Shown here: positions 42,366-51,644 of the stretch, piece by piece
Position numbering within the stretch: position 1 is the stretch's first letter
Layout of the letters: every line of letters begins with the position of its first letter
From: Mesonia aquimarina
GTDB taxonomy: Bacteria; Bacteroidota; Bacteroidia; Flavobacteriales; Flavobacteriaceae
Assembly: GCF_003667275.1 (NCBI RefSeq)
Contig: NZ_RCNV01000004.1
Location: forward strand, 124,001 to 188,000
DNA length: 64,000 bases
Direction of reading: 5' to 3'
Program-made: the position numbers and the translations under genes
The notes under the pieces: generated by a model
Database searches by the model: none
Told to the model about the DNA's origin: nothing
The model's input: the letters and a program-made list of their open reading frames with translations, nothing else

Positions 42366-43208
42366 TTAATTACTCCACTCCTCAATAGAAGCTTCATTCA
42401 TTTTTACATAATCAGTATTTCCTGCTTTTTTAGCTCCTTCAATAGAAAGTTCAGCTGTTTTAATAGCTTCTTTTTGCATTCCTAATTCTGCTTGAATTAA
42501 TGCTTTTTTACGCATCATATAAAAAGGTAAGCCATTTTTTTGCATTTTTTCTGATTTTTCAATCCACTCTAATGCTTGGTCCATATCTTTATTTGCTTCG
42601 TAATAATAATTTGCGGCAGCATAATAATCGTTTGCTGTTGGATTTCCTTTCAGTGTTGTCTTAATACTTTCCATTGTTTTTTCCTCAGTAGGAACTTCAA
42701 TAGAAACATAAGCAACGGTAGATTCCCAAATAAAGTTCAAAGTTGCTGAATTATTTGATAAGTTATCTAGCATAATGGTAAAGGTTTCCATATTAAACGG
42801 AAGCTGATCTGTTTTTGCTTCTACATTTACAGCAACTTTACTTTTGTCCCATTCTTTTGGTAACCCCCAATTAGAGGCATCTTTATAAAAAATTACTTCC
42901 CAACGATCTTCCATCGGTTTTGTAAAAACTGCATAAGTTCCTTTTTCTAATTTTTTACCACCAATTTTCACATCATCACTAAAAGTAATTTTTGTATTTT
43001 CGTTAGCTCCTGTTCTCCACATTTTATTGTAAGGTACTAAGCCTCCAAAAATTGTTCTTTCACGCATTGCTGGTCTAGAATAAGCAATTGTAATTTCTGT
43101 AAGACCAACCATTTGTTCTGTTTTTGCAAGCGGACTTGGTTGTGGTGCTTTTACTTGTGCAGAGACAAAAGCTGTTGTTAAAAATAAAAGTAAGGCTAAT
43201 TTTTTCAT
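42366..43208 (-). CDS. Exported DUF2911 domain protein
   Basis: A 280-residue protein with signal peptide (LFLTTAFVSAQ). The DUF2911 domain (residues ~25-175) has the family's VTLTEITIAYSRPAMRERTIFG-like start (split here as ITIAYSRPAMRER and TIFGGLVPYNKMWRTGANEN) and the beta-rich YAVFTKPMEDRWEVIFYKD part. The C-terminal 100 residues are helical (YAAANYYYEANKDMDQALEW) and resemble a TPR-type repeat. The family is common in Bacteroidota and has no known activity. It shares its terminator with the convergent symporter gene. Confidence 0.9.
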   Translation of the reverse strand: MKKLALLLFLTTAFVSAQVKAPQPSPLAKTEQMVGLTEITIAYSRPAMRERTIFGGLVPYNKMWRTGANENTKITFSDDVKIGGKKLEKGTYAVFTKPMEDRWEVIFYKDASNWGLPKEWDKSKVAVNVEAKTDQLPFNMETFTIMLDNLSNNSATLNFIWESTVAYVSIEVPTEEKTMESIKTTLKGNPTANDYYAAANYYYEANKDMDQALEWIEKSEKMQKNGLPFYMMRKKALIQAELGMQKEAIKTAELSIEGAKKAGNTDYVKMNEASIEEWSN

Positions 43209-43349
43209 TGTATTTTTTTGTTTTTGTTCTAGGTAAAAATAAAAGAAATAATTGATTTAAAATTGAGAAAACTGAATTTATAAACTTATGTGTAAATTAT
43301 TATTAAAAAAACAATAAGCTTGTTATCTTTACAATTACAATTCAACATT

Positions 43350-45584
43350 ATGAAAAAAGTTCTACCATTTATAATTTTGCTATTTTCTGGTTTTATGCTA
43401 TTTGCTCAAAACCCTTGGTCTAAAGCAAACCAGCGAGGTGCAAATGAAGATGACCTTTTAAATAAAAATTTAACTGTCAAAAATTATACACTTTTTGCTT
43501 TAGATGAATCATTTTTAAATCAACATATTTCTAAAGCACCACAGAGAAACACCACTGAAAAAAGTAATGCAGAATTATATTTTCCAGTTTCCGGTTCATC
43601 GTTTAAACTATTCAAGCTGTATAAAACGAAAACGTTGAGTGAAGGTTTAGCTAAAAAATTCCCATCAATAAAATCGTACATAGGAGAAACAGCAGACAAA
43701 AAATACAAGATTAGAATCACCTTAAGTCCGCAAGGTTTTTTTGGAATGATTTCTCATGGGGAAGAAATAACTTATATTAATCCTAACAACAAATCTGGAA
43801 GTATTTACACTGTATTCAGGAAGAAATCAATTACCGCTACAAATACTTTTCTAAACTGTTTATCTGATAAAAAAATATCCGCAAAGAAATCTACACAACC
43901 GGTAACACAGGCTGATGTAGATGATGCAACCTTACGAAATTATGAACTTGCCGTAGCTACAACAGGAGAATATGCCCAGTTTCATATTAATCAAATGAAT
44001 TTAAATAATGCCTCTACATTTCAACAAATGACAGGAGTCTTGGCAGCAATCACCACAACGATTGATCGCGTAAATGAAGTTTACGAGCGTGATTTAGCAA
44101 TAACATTTACATTAGTTCCTAATAATGATTTAATTATTTATTTAAATCCAAATACAGATCCTTTTACAAACTCCAACCCAGGAATTCTCATTAACGAAAG
44201 TCAAACAGAAATTAATAGTACAATTGGTAACTCAAATTATGATATTGGTCACACATTTAGTACAGGAGCTGGTGGATTAGCTGCACTTTTTTCGGTTTGT
44301 ACTAATGCAAAAGCTAGCGGAGTTACTGGAATATCGGCACCTATAGGAGATCCTTTTGATGTGGACTATGTTTGTCATGAATTTGGCCACCAATTTGGCG
44401 CTAACCACACGTTTAATGGTGATAATGGAAGCTGTGGGAGTAACAGAAATAATGCAACCGCAGTAGAACCCGGAAGTGGTGTAACTATAATGGGATATGC
44501 CGGTTTATGTCCGGGTGAAAATATTCAAAATAATAGTATTCCCTTTTTTCACGCCATTAGTATAGATGAAATTTTTAATAATCTAACTAATGGTCCAGGG
44601 GGAGCTTGCCCTGATAATCAACCTATTTCAAATCAAGCTCCGGTTATACAAACGGTTCCTAATTATACTATTCCCTCAAGAACTGCTTTTGCCTTAGAAG
44701 CTAGCGCAACGGATGCTGATGGAGATAATTTAACCTATAGTTGGGAGCAGGTAGACAATGAAATTGCCATAGCACCACCTTCTGCTTTTTCTTCAGAAGG
44801 CGCTTTATTTAGATCTGTTGATGCTTCAAGTTCACCTATTAGATATTTTCCTCAATTAGCGAATATAGTAGATGGTAATCTAACACCCACTTGGGAAGTT
44901 ATACCGATTGTAGCTAGAGATATAAATTTTAGCTTAACGGTCAGAGACAATAATCCTAATGGCGGTCAAAATACTCGTGAAGATTTTTCTATAAATGTCA
45001 CTAGTAATGGACCATTTAGAGTCACTAGTCAAAATAACTCAAGTCTTTCCTATAATCAAAATGAAACCGTTCCTATAACATGGGATGTTGCAGGAACTAC
45101 TGGCAACGGAATTAATACACCAACAGTTGATATTTTATTATCTTATGATAATGGAGTAACTTTTCCTGAAGTTTTAATAAGTAACGTCCCTAATGATGGA
45201 TTACAAAATATTTCTACTCCAATAGGTACCGCTTCTGAAAATTGTAGAATTATGGTAAAAGCTGTAGATAATATTTTTCTGGCCGTAAATTCTGAGCCTT
45301 TTGAAATTACAAATATTTTGAGTAATCCTACGGTACAAAATATTCCATTTGCTTTATACCCTAACCCTACAAATAATGGAAAATTTGTTGTCAATTTAGA
45401 TAATAGTGGAGAACCGGCAAGATTAACAATTTATAATTTACAAGGTAGATTAATCTACACTCAAGATTTACAACAGAATATTAATAAACATTCTATAAAC
45501 TTAAACAATCCACAATCAGGCCTTTATCTTGTAAAAGTTTCTAAAGGATCCAATACTATTGTAAAGAAATTGCTTGTTAAATAG
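43350..45584 (+). CDS. Reprolysin-like (M12B) metallopeptidase with T9SS sorting domain
   Basis: A 744-residue secreted peptidase from ATG 43350 (MKKVLPFIILLF); the preceding in-frame start at 43320 adds a non-signal leader and is rejected. The metzincin zinc site HEFGHQFGANH begins at about residue 343, and the Met-turn may be the VTIMGYAG segment. An N-terminal propeptide-like region precedes the catalytic domain, and beta-sandwich domains follow (EASATDADGDNLTYSWEQ is cadherin/PKD-like). The last ~75 residues (ALYPNPTNNGKFVVNL to TIVKKLLVK) are the type IX secretion type A C-terminal domain, so it is exported to the cell surface or medium. A degradative role is likely. Confidence 0.94.
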   Translation: MKKVLPFIILLFSGFMLFAQNPWSKANQRGANEDDLLNKNLTVKNYTLFALDESFLNQHISKAPQRNTTEKSNAELYFPVSGSSFKLFKLYKTKTLSEGLAKKFPSIKSYIGETADKKYKIRITLSPQGFFGMISHGEEITYINPNNKSGSIYTVFRKKSITATNTFLNCLSDKKISAKKSTQPVTQADVDDATLRNYELAVATTGEYAQFHINQMNLNNASTFQQMTGVLAAITTTIDRVNEVYERDLAITFTLVPNNDLIIYLNPNTDPFTNSNPGILINESQTEINSTIGNSNYDIGHTFSTGAGGLAALFSVCTNAKASGVTGISAPIGDPFDVDYVCHEFGHQFGANHTFNGDNGSCGSNRNNATAVEPGSGVTIMGYAGLCPGENIQNNSIPFFHAISIDEIFNNLTNGPGGACPDNQPISNQAPVIQTVPNYTIPSRTAFALEASATDADGDNLTYSWEQVDNEIAIAPPSAFSSEGALFRSVDASSSPIRYFPQLANIVDGNLTPTWEVIPIVARDINFSLTVRDNNPNGGQNTREDFSINVTSNGPFRVTSQNNSSLSYNQNETVPITWDVAGTTGNGINTPTVDILLSYDNGVTFPEVLISNVPNDGLQNISTPIGTASENCRIMVKAVDNIFLAVNSEPFEITNILSNPTVQNIPFALYPNPTNNGKFVVNLDNSGEPARLTIYNLQGRLIYTQDLQQNINKHSINLNNPQSGLYLVKVSKGSNTIVKKLLVK

Positions 45585-45589
45585 ATAAC

Positions 45590-46099
45590 TTAATAACTCA
45601 ACTCTAAACTATCTATTATTTGCGGAACACTATTATTTTTGAAGTCTAATTGCAGCTTTCCATTTTTTATAGAAAGTCTACCTTCAGTAATTTTAAAATA
45701 ACCTGCTGCACCTTTGCAATAGCAAAACCTACCATGAATTAATTTTACTTTCTGTAAATTATCATTTTCATAGAACAAAGTGTTTTCTTGTGAAGGGATT
45801 TCAAAAATAACTTCTTCTTTGTATTGAGCATCTTCTGCCTCTTGAGCCATTTTTTGTGTATAGGTAAATTTTATAACTTTAGAAGATGTATTTGTTATAA
45901 ATTTTGGAAATAACATATCTGCGTCATCTTTTTGCATCAATATACTCGTGTCCTCCATAACTTCCACAATGCAATCTCCTGATTTTTTGCAAGCACTTTC
46001 TAAAGTAACATTCTGACTAATAGACTTTTCAAAAGATTCTGTTTTCACGGATTTACACGAAAAAAATAATGTCAACACTAGTAATAAAAATACTCTCAT
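45590..46099 (-). CDS. Lipoprotein, unknown
   Basis: A 169-residue protein with N-terminal signal and lipobox (LTLFFSCKS, Cys at about residue 14). The mature part has a CKKSGDCIVEV stretch with two Cys and a beta-rich pattern (FTYTQKMAQEAEDAQYKEEV, then FCYCKGAAGYFKITEG). No domain is recognised; the RFCYCKGAAG part may form a disulfide or bind a metal. It is a single gene convergent with the metallopeptidase gene (5 bp between stops) and divergent from the SRPBCC operon. Confidence 0.65.
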   Translation of the reverse strand: MRVFLLLVLTLFFSCKSVKTESFEKSISQNVTLESACKKSGDCIVEVMEDTSILMQKDDADMLFPKFITNTSSKVIKFTYTQKMAQEAEDAQYKEEVIFEIPSQENTLFYENDNLQKVKLIHGRFCYCKGAAGYFKITEGRLSIKNGKLQLDFKNNSVPQIIDSLELSY

Positions 46100-46223
46100 A
46101 AAATAGGGTTTTTTTAAAAATAAGCTTTTTCAAATGCTTTAAACCGTATTGAAAGAAAAGAATAACTTTTGTTTAACTTTTTTTGCTTTTATTTAAACAT
46201 AAAGTTGATTAATTTAGTTTTTG

Positions 46224-46688
46224 ATGAAAATATATACACTACACAAAAAACAAAATTTGCCAATATCTTTAGAAAAAGCTTGGCAATTTTTAGCAGATCC
46301 AAAAAACCTTAAAGAAATTACGCCAGACTATATGGGCTTTAATATTAAAGGTGGCGCAGATCGTCAAATGTACGAGGGTCAAATTATTGAATATATAGTT
46401 ACACCAATTTTAGGAATTAAAACTAAATGGGTTACGGAAATTACGCACGTAAAAAATAAAGAATATTTTGTAGACGAACAACGCTTCGGCCCTTATAAGC
46501 TTTGGCATCATAAACATTTTATAAAAGAAATTGATGGTGGCGTAGAAATGGAAGATTTACTACATTATAAATTACCGATGGGAAAATTAGGTCAGCTAAC
46601 ACATCCTTTTTTGGTAAAACCAAAACTCGAAGAAATATTTCAATACAGAGAGAAAAAATTAGAAGAACTTTTCGGAAAATATAAATAG
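46224..46688 (+). CDS. SRPBCC (START-like) family protein
   Basis: A 154-residue protein from ATG 46224; the TTG at 46221 just before it is not preferred. The fold is the SRPBCC helix-grip type: the start LHKKQNLPISLEKAWQFLAD is the usual first strand and helix, and the end helix LEEIFQYREKKLEELF closes the pocket. Members bind hydrophobic ligands; the bacterial function is unknown. It opens a three-gene operon with an SDR and a photolyase (2 bp and -1 bp spacing). Its upstream region shares a 15-base block with the gene at 9067. Confidence 0.88.
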   Translation: MKIYTLHKKQNLPISLEKAWQFLADPKNLKEITPDYMGFNIKGGADRQMYEGQIIEYIVTPILGIKTKWVTEITHVKNKEYFVDEQRFGPYKLWHHKHFIKEIDGGVEMEDLLHYKLPMGKLGQLTHPFLVKPKLEEIFQYREKKLEELFGKYK

Positions 46689-46690
46689 TT

Positions 46691-47386
46691 ATGAAAAACA
46701 TCTTACTCATTGGCGGAAGCTACGGAATTGGTTTTCAAGTTGCTAAAGAACTTCAAAACGATTACAACATTTTTATAGCCTCAAGAACAAATGAAAAATT
46801 AAACGATTTAAATGTAACGCATCTAGAATTTGATGCTTATAAAGACGAAATCGAAAATTTAGATCTTCCCGAAACCATAGACGGTTTAGTTTATTGTCCA
46901 GGAACAATCAATCTAAAACCTTTTAAAATGCTTTCGGCAGAGGCTTTTGAGAAAGATATACAGAAAAATTTCATTTCATTGGTAAATGTTCTAAAAGGCT
47001 TACTTCCAAAACTTCAAAATTCAAATCAAGCAAGTTTGGTTTTTTACAGTACTATTGCTGTGCAAACCGGAATGCCTTTTCATACAAGCGTTGCCGCAGC
47101 AAAAGGTGCAATTGAAGGTTTCGCAAAATCACTTGCAGCAGAATATGCACCAAAAATTCGAGTAAATGTAATCGCGCCATCGCTAACCGACACGCCACTT
47201 TCTGAGAAACTATTAAATAATAACAAGAAAAAGGAAAAAATGAATGAGCGTCATCCGCTTAAGCGTGTCGGTAAAAAAGAAGATTTGGCTTATATGACTG
47301 CTTTTTTACTGTCTGATAAAAGTAGCTGGATTACCGGTCAGGTTTTTGGAGTCGATGGCGGACTTTCTTCATTAAATTTAAATTAA
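46691..47386 (+). CDS. Short-chain dehydrogenase/reductase
   Basis: A 231-residue NAD(P)-dependent SDR. The cofactor motif is LIGGSYGIGFQVAKEL at residues 5-20, the conserved Asn region reads VYCPGTINL near residue 77, and the catalytic Ser/Tyr/Lys region is Ser in FYSTIAVQTG with VAAAKGAI near residue 138; the usual Tyr of YxxxK is changed to a Val/Ala context (SVAAAKGAI), so the Tyr is missing and the catalytic set is incomplete. It may be a non-classical SDR. The end FGVDGGLSSL is the family C-terminus. It is coupled to the next photolyase gene by a 1-base stop/start overlap. Confidence 0.85.
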   Translation: MKNILLIGGSYGIGFQVAKELQNDYNIFIASRTNEKLNDLNVTHLEFDAYKDEIENLDLPETIDGLVYCPGTINLKPFKMLSAEAFEKDIQKNFISLVNVLKGLLPKLQNSNQASLVFYSTIAVQTGMPFHTSVAAAKGAIEGFAKSLAAEYAPKIRVNVIAPSLTDTPLSEKLLNNNKKKEKMNERHPLKRVGKKEDLAYMTAFLLSDKSSWITGQVFGVDGGLSSLNLN

Positions 47387-48696
47387 TGAGTACACAAAAA
47401 TATAGCATATTTTGGTTTCGAAGAGACTTAAGAATAGACGATAATGTTGGTTTTTTAGCTGCTTTAAAAAGTGATTATCCGGTTTTACCCATTTTTATTT
47501 TTGATACTGAAATTTTAAACGATTTACCAAAAGATGATGCTCGTGTAACTTTTATATATCAGAAAACTCAAGAAATAAGAAGAATTTTTCAAGAGAAATA
47601 TGACAGTTCACTTGCTATTTATCAAGGAAAACCTGAAGAAATTTTTAAAAAACTAGTTGAAGATTTTTCGATTGCTGAAGTTTATACTAATCGCGATTAT
47701 GAACCTTACGCAAAAGAACGGGATGAAAAAATAGATGATTTTTTAGCTGACCATAATATTGAATTTAAAACCTTTAAAGATCAAGTTATTTTTGAAAAAA
47801 GTGAGGTTGTAAAAAAAGATGAAACGCCATATTTGGTTTACACGCCATATATGAAACAATGGAAGAAAAAATTTGATACTAAAAAATTAAGAATTCATTA
47901 TACTTCGCAATATTTAAAAAATTTAATTCAAAATTCTCGCTTACCAAACTTATCACTTTCAGATATTGGTTTTGAAAAATCTACTATTGAAGTGCCAGAA
48001 TATGAATTAACGCCTACTTTAATTGAAGAATATGATGAAAAAAGAAATATTCCTTCTAAAAACGGAACTTCAAATTTAAGTCCGCATCTGCGATTTGGAA
48101 CTGTTGGCATCAGAAAAATAATAAAAAAAGCGATACAAGAAAAAGATGAAACTTTTTTTGAAGAGCTCATTTGGCGAGAATTCTTTATGCAAATTCTATA
48201 TCATTATCCTAAAACGGTAACCGATGCTTTTAAAGAAAAATACGACCGAATTGAATGGCGAAACAACAAAGCTGAATTTAATAAATGGAAGGAAGGAAAA
48301 ACCGGCTATCCTTTAGTAGATGCGGGAATGCGACAATTAAATAATTCTGGAATAATGCACAATCGAGTCCGAATGGTTGTGGGTAGTTTTTTATGCAAAC
48401 ATTTATTGATCGATTGGCGTTGGGGCGAAGCTTATTTTGCTGAAAAATTACTCGATTACGAAATGTCTTCTAATGTGGGAAATTGGCAATGGGTTGCTGG
48501 AAGTGGCGTTGATGCTACGCCTTATTTCAGAATTTTTAATCCGACTTCGCAACTCGATAAATTTGATAAAGACCGAAAATACGTAAAAAAATGGGTTCCT
48601 GAATTTGATACCGAAGATTACCCAGAACCAATGGTAAATCACAAAGAAGCACGTGAACGTTGTTTAAAAGTTTATAAAAAAGCGGTTAGTAATTAA
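47386..48696 (+). CDS. phrB: Deoxyribodipyrimidine photolyase
   Basis: A 436-residue cryptochrome/photolyase-family protein, slightly short for class I (E. coli PhrB is 472). The N-terminal photolyase domain begins [14 protein letters not shown], and the C-terminal FAD-binding region contains [20 protein letters not shown], then the [20 protein letters not shown] segment close to the FAD. It should repair cyclobutane pyrimidine dimers using blue light. It is third in the SRPBCC-SDR-photolyase operon. Its stop overlaps that of the convergent kdsB gene by four bases. The FAD and repair signatures favour photolyase over a pure cryptochrome. Confidence 0.92.
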   Translation: MSTQKYSIFWFRRDLRIDDNVGFLAALKSDYPVLPIFIFDTEILNDLPKDDARVTFIYQKTQEIRRIFQEKYDSSLAIYQGKPEEIFKKLVEDFSIAEVYTNRDYEPYAKERDEKIDDFLADHNIEFKTFKDQVIFEKSEVVKKDETPYLVYTPYMKQWKKKFDTKKLRIHYTSQYLKNLIQNSRLPNLSLSDIGFEKSTIEVPEYELTPTLIEEYDEKRNIPSKNGTSNLSPHLRFGTVGIRKIIKKAIQEKDETFFEELIWREFFMQILYHYPKTVTDAFKEKYDRIEWRNNKAEFNKWKEGKTGYPLVDAGMRQLNNSGIMHNRVRMVVGSFLCKHLLIDWRWGEAYFAEKLLDYEMSSNVGNWQWVAGSGVDATPYFRIFNPTSQLDKFDKDRKYVKKWVPEFDTEDYPEPMVNHKEARERCLKVYKKAVSN

Positions 48697-49442
48697 TTAG
48701 CTAATAATTTTCTAGCTTTTTCTAAATCCTCCGGGGTATCGATACCGATTGTTTTTAAATCGGTTTCTACCATTTTTATATTTTTCCCGTATTCTAAATA
48801 ACGGAGGCATTCTATTTTTTCAGCATTTTCAAGCTCAAGCATAGGTAAGTTGTAAAAATCCATTATAGCTTTTTTTCTAAACGCATAAATTCCAATGTGT
48901 TTAAAATGCGTAACATTGGCTTCTTCATTTCGAACAAACGGAATTGGCGATCTTGAAAAATAAAGTGCAAAATCATTCTTATTGGTGATCACTTTTACAT
49001 GATTCGGGTTCAAAATATCTTCTTCGGTTTCTAAAGCTGTTTTTAAGGAAGCTAAATCTATTTCGGCAGCATCTTCTGCATAAAAAACTTCTAGCAATTT
49101 TTCTAAACTTTTTTGCTGAATAAAAGGTTCATCTCCTTGAACATTTACGACAATATCAACCTCTAAATTTTCTACAGCTTCTGCAATTCTATCACTTCCG
49201 CAGTCGTGTTCTTTTTTACTTTTTATAGCCTTCCCTCCTATTTTTTCAATTTCATTAAAAATAATATCGCTATCGGTTACCACGTAAACTTCCTGAAAAA
49301 GATTGGTTTCTACTGCAGCTTCATAAGTTCGTTGAATTACTGTTTTTCCTGCTAAATCTTTCATTAATTTTCCGGGAAAACGAGAAGCGGCATAACGCGC
49401 CGGAATCATTGCAATAACTTTTAATTTTGAAGGCTTTTTCAT
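48693..49442 (-). CDS. kdsB: 3-deoxy-manno-octulosonate cytidylyltransferase
   Basis: A 249-residue CMP-Kdo synthetase, normal length, that activates KDO with CTP for lipopolysaccharide assembly. The N-terminus has [20 protein letters not shown] with the nucleotide-binding Arg and Lys. [12 protein letters not shown] near residue 97 gives the metal-binding Asp, and the ending [13 protein letters not shown] is the family C-terminus. It follows a helicase gene by 6 bp on the same strand and overlaps the photolyase stop on the other strand. It pairs in pathway with kdsC at 35303. Confidence 0.95.
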   Translation of the reverse strand: MKKPSKLKVIAMIPARYAASRFPGKLMKDLAGKTVIQRTYEAAVETNLFQEVYVVTDSDIIFNEIEKIGGKAIKSKKEHDCGSDRIAEAVENLEVDIVVNVQGDEPFIQQKSLEKLLEVFYAEDAAEIDLASLKTALETEEDILNPNHVKVITNKNDFALYFSRSPIPFVRNEEANVTHFKHIGIYAFRKKAIMDFYNLPMLELENAEKIECLRYLEYGKNIKMVETDLKTIGIDTPEDLEKARKLLAN

Positions 49443-49448
49443 AAAAAA

Positions 49449-50870
49449 TTAGTTAAAAAATTCATCTTTAAATCCGATAAGGTATAATTTGTCTTTAGCG
49501 CGCGTACAAGCGGTGTACAACCATCGCAAATAATCTTCGGTAATTCCGTCTTTTAAATAAGGTTGTTCTACAAAAACGGTGCTCCATTGCCCACCTTGCG
49601 ATTTATGACATGTCATTGCATAGCTGAATTTTACTTGTAAGGCATTAAAATATTTATTGTTTTTTACCTTCAAAAATTTCTTGTATTTACTGCGTTCATC
49701 CTCATAATCTTTCATTACTTCTTCGTACAATCGGTTAGATTCTTCGTAAGGTAAAGAAGGCGTGTTAGCATCTAAGGTGTCCAAAATTAAGACCGTTTCA
49801 AACGGGCGCATATTTGGGTAATCTACCATCTGAATTTTCACTTCAGCAAAGCGAAAACCGTATAAATTTTTAATGTCAAAAATTTCTAATATTTCAATTA
49901 TATCGCCATTCGCAATAAATCCGGCATCAGAATTTGGTTTAATCCAAAAATAATTATTTTTGACCACCATTAAAAAATCACCGGCAGCTAATTCACTTTC
50001 GCGAAAAAGAATTCTAGATCTAATTTGTTGATTGTAAATGTTTGCTCGCTTGTTAGACCTTACCACAATTGCGGTTTCTTCGTGCCCATTATTATCGTAA
50101 GCTTCATTAATAGCGTTCATAATTTCGTAGCCATCGGTTAAGCGCTCGAAATCTTTCCCGACTTTTTCTTTAAATTTAAACGTATCGTAAAATTCATCTT
50201 TTAAGGCTTCACGAAGTAAGGTTGCGTTTTCTAAAATTCCGCTTTTTTCTTGCTGACGAACAACTTCGTTTAACTCCAAATGTGTTACTTCTTTTTGATA
50301 AGTTAAGCCTAGCTTATTTTGATCTAAAGCCGGACTCAATGTTAGATTTACCGGTGGTAATTGTGCAGTATCACCTATAAAAATTAATTTACAGTTATGT
50401 CCTGCGTAGACGTAATCTATTAAATCATCTAACAACGAACCGTTTTCAAAAAGTTTAGAATCGCTAGGATAATCCGAAATCATAGAAGCTTCATCTACAA
50501 TAAAAATAGTATTCTTATGCTTATTGGGTTGAAGTGTAAACTGCAATTTTGCAGCTCCAGATTTTTTTGGGTAATAAATTTTTTTATGAATGGTATGCGC
50601 CTGATATCCTGAGTAATTACTCATCACTTTTGCAGCTCTACCGGTAGGTGCGGCCAATACAGGACTTTTTTTTAGCTTCCATAAATTTTTAACAACCGTA
50701 CCAATTATAGTAGTTTTTCCAGTTCCGGCATAACCTTTGAGGACAAATAATTGATCTTTGTCATCGCTTACAATAAATTCTGAAAGTTTTTGTAAAGCTA
50801 TATCTTGTTGACTTGTTACTTGATGTTCAAAGTCTTTTATTAAAAGTTTATAAAATTCTTGTGCAGTCAT
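49449..50870 (-). CDS. RecD-like superfamily 1 helicase (AAA ATPase)
   Basis: A 473-residue SF1B-type helicase from ATG 50870 (MTAQEFYKLLIKDF); the upstream 13 residues begin before any credible start. Walker A is GYAGTGKTTI near residue 45, the DEAS region reads FIVDEASMIS, and the Arg finger/motif VI part is LYTACTRAKDKLYLIGF at the C-terminus. A UvrD/RecD C-terminal fold (TCHKSQGGQWSTVFVE) precedes it. Relatives are RecD2/Dda-type DNA helicases that unwind 5'-3'. The following kdsB is 6 bp away, probably only a shared transcript. Confidence 0.85.
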   Translation of the reverse strand: MTAQEFYKLLIKDFEHQVTSQQDIALQKLSEFIVSDDKDQLFVLKGYAGTGKTTIIGTVVKNLWKLKKSPVLAAPTGRAAKVMSNYSGYQAHTIHKKIYYPKKSGAAKLQFTLQPNKHKNTIFIVDEASMISDYPSDSKLFENGSLLDDLIDYVYAGHNCKLIFIGDTAQLPPVNLTLSPALDQNKLGLTYQKEVTHLELNEVVRQQEKSGILENATLLREALKDEFYDTFKFKEKVGKDFERLTDGYEIMNAINEAYDNNGHEETAIVVRSNKRANIYNQQIRSRILFRESELAAGDFLMVVKNNYFWIKPNSDAGFIANGDIIEILEIFDIKNLYGFRFAEVKIQMVDYPNMRPFETVLILDTLDANTPSLPYEESNRLYEEVMKDYEDERSKYKKFLKVKNNKYFNALQVKFSYAMTCHKSQGGQWSTVFVEQPYLKDGITEDYLRWLYTACTRAKDKLYLIGFKDEFFN

Positions 50871-50950
50871 TAAAAAGTAAAGCTTTAGATAAAAACCAAA
50901 GATAACCACGGATTTTTATCTTGGAAACTTTTACGAATAAAAAAAAGTTG

Positions 50951-50958
50951 TAGATTTG
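50951..50958 (+). promoter_or_regulatory. -7 promoter box of the pseudopilin-like gene
   Basis: TAGATTTG, a TAnnTTTG match, 35 bp before the ATG at 50994. It drives the three-gene run ending with rsmD. Confidence 0.5.
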
Positions 50959-50993
50959 CGTAGATACAAATTAAATTATAAAAATACTTGGGA

Positions 50994-51644
50994 ATGAGAC
51001 TTGTAATTCAATTGATTCTTTGGGCGGTTATTGGTGTTTTAGGTTACCTTACTTTTATGTCTGTGTATGAACCTATTCAATTTAATAAAGTAAAAGAAGC
51101 CCGTTACCAAAAAGTAATTGAACGTTTAAAAGATATTCGTAAGGCAGAACTTGCTCATAAAGAGGTAACAGGGAAATTTACCGGAAGCTTTGATAGCTTA
51201 GTTCGTTTTATAGATACAGCAGAATATACGATTACACAGCGTAGAGATACTTCATATTTAGATAAAGAATATCAAAAAAATTATGGAGTAGATAAAATGA
51301 TTCAAGATGTAATTGTAGATACTATTGGTACTGCACCGGTAAAAGATTCTATCTTCAAAAACTCTAGTCGTTACAAGAAAATGATGTATGTTCCTACAAC
51401 AGATAAGAAAAAGTTTGACTTAGCTGCCGGAACGGTTTATAAAAACAATACAAATATTCCTGTATTTGAAGTAAAGGTTGCAAAAGATGTAATCTTAGCA
51501 GATCAAGATTCTGATGAAGTTGCTTTAGAAAAACAAGTGATTTCTGTTGATGGCGTAAATGGAGAATACTTAAAAGTAGGTTCTTTAGAAGAAGTAAACA
51601 CCAACGGAAACTGGCCTAAAGTTTATGGAGCAAACGACGAGTAA
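50994..51644 (+). CDS. Membrane-anchored protein with pilin-like N-terminus
   Basis: A 216-residue protein from ATG 50994; an in-frame TTG at 50988 is not needed. One N-terminal membrane helix (MRLVIQLILWAVIGVLGYLT) is followed by a long polar helix (QKVIERLKDIRKAELAHKEV) and TGKFTGSFDSLVRFIDT, an arrangement that recalls type II/IV pseudopilins (helix, then a TGKYPxSLEEL-like loop), but without a type IV prepilin cleavage motif. The C-terminal half is beta-rich and unknown. It overlaps the DUF3822 gene by 20 bp, and rsmD follows. A partnership of pilin-like and PilM-like proteins is inferred, not proven. Confidence 0.6.
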   Translation: MRLVIQLILWAVIGVLGYLTFMSVYEPIQFNKVKEARYQKVIERLKDIRKAELAHKEVTGKFTGSFDSLVRFIDTAEYTITQRRDTSYLDKEYQKNYGVDKMIQDVIVDTIGTAPVKDSIFKNSSRYKKMMYVPTTDKKKFDLAAGTVYKNNTNIPVFEVKVAKDVILADQDSDEVALEKQVISVDGVNGEYLKVGSLEEVNTNGNWPKVYGANDE

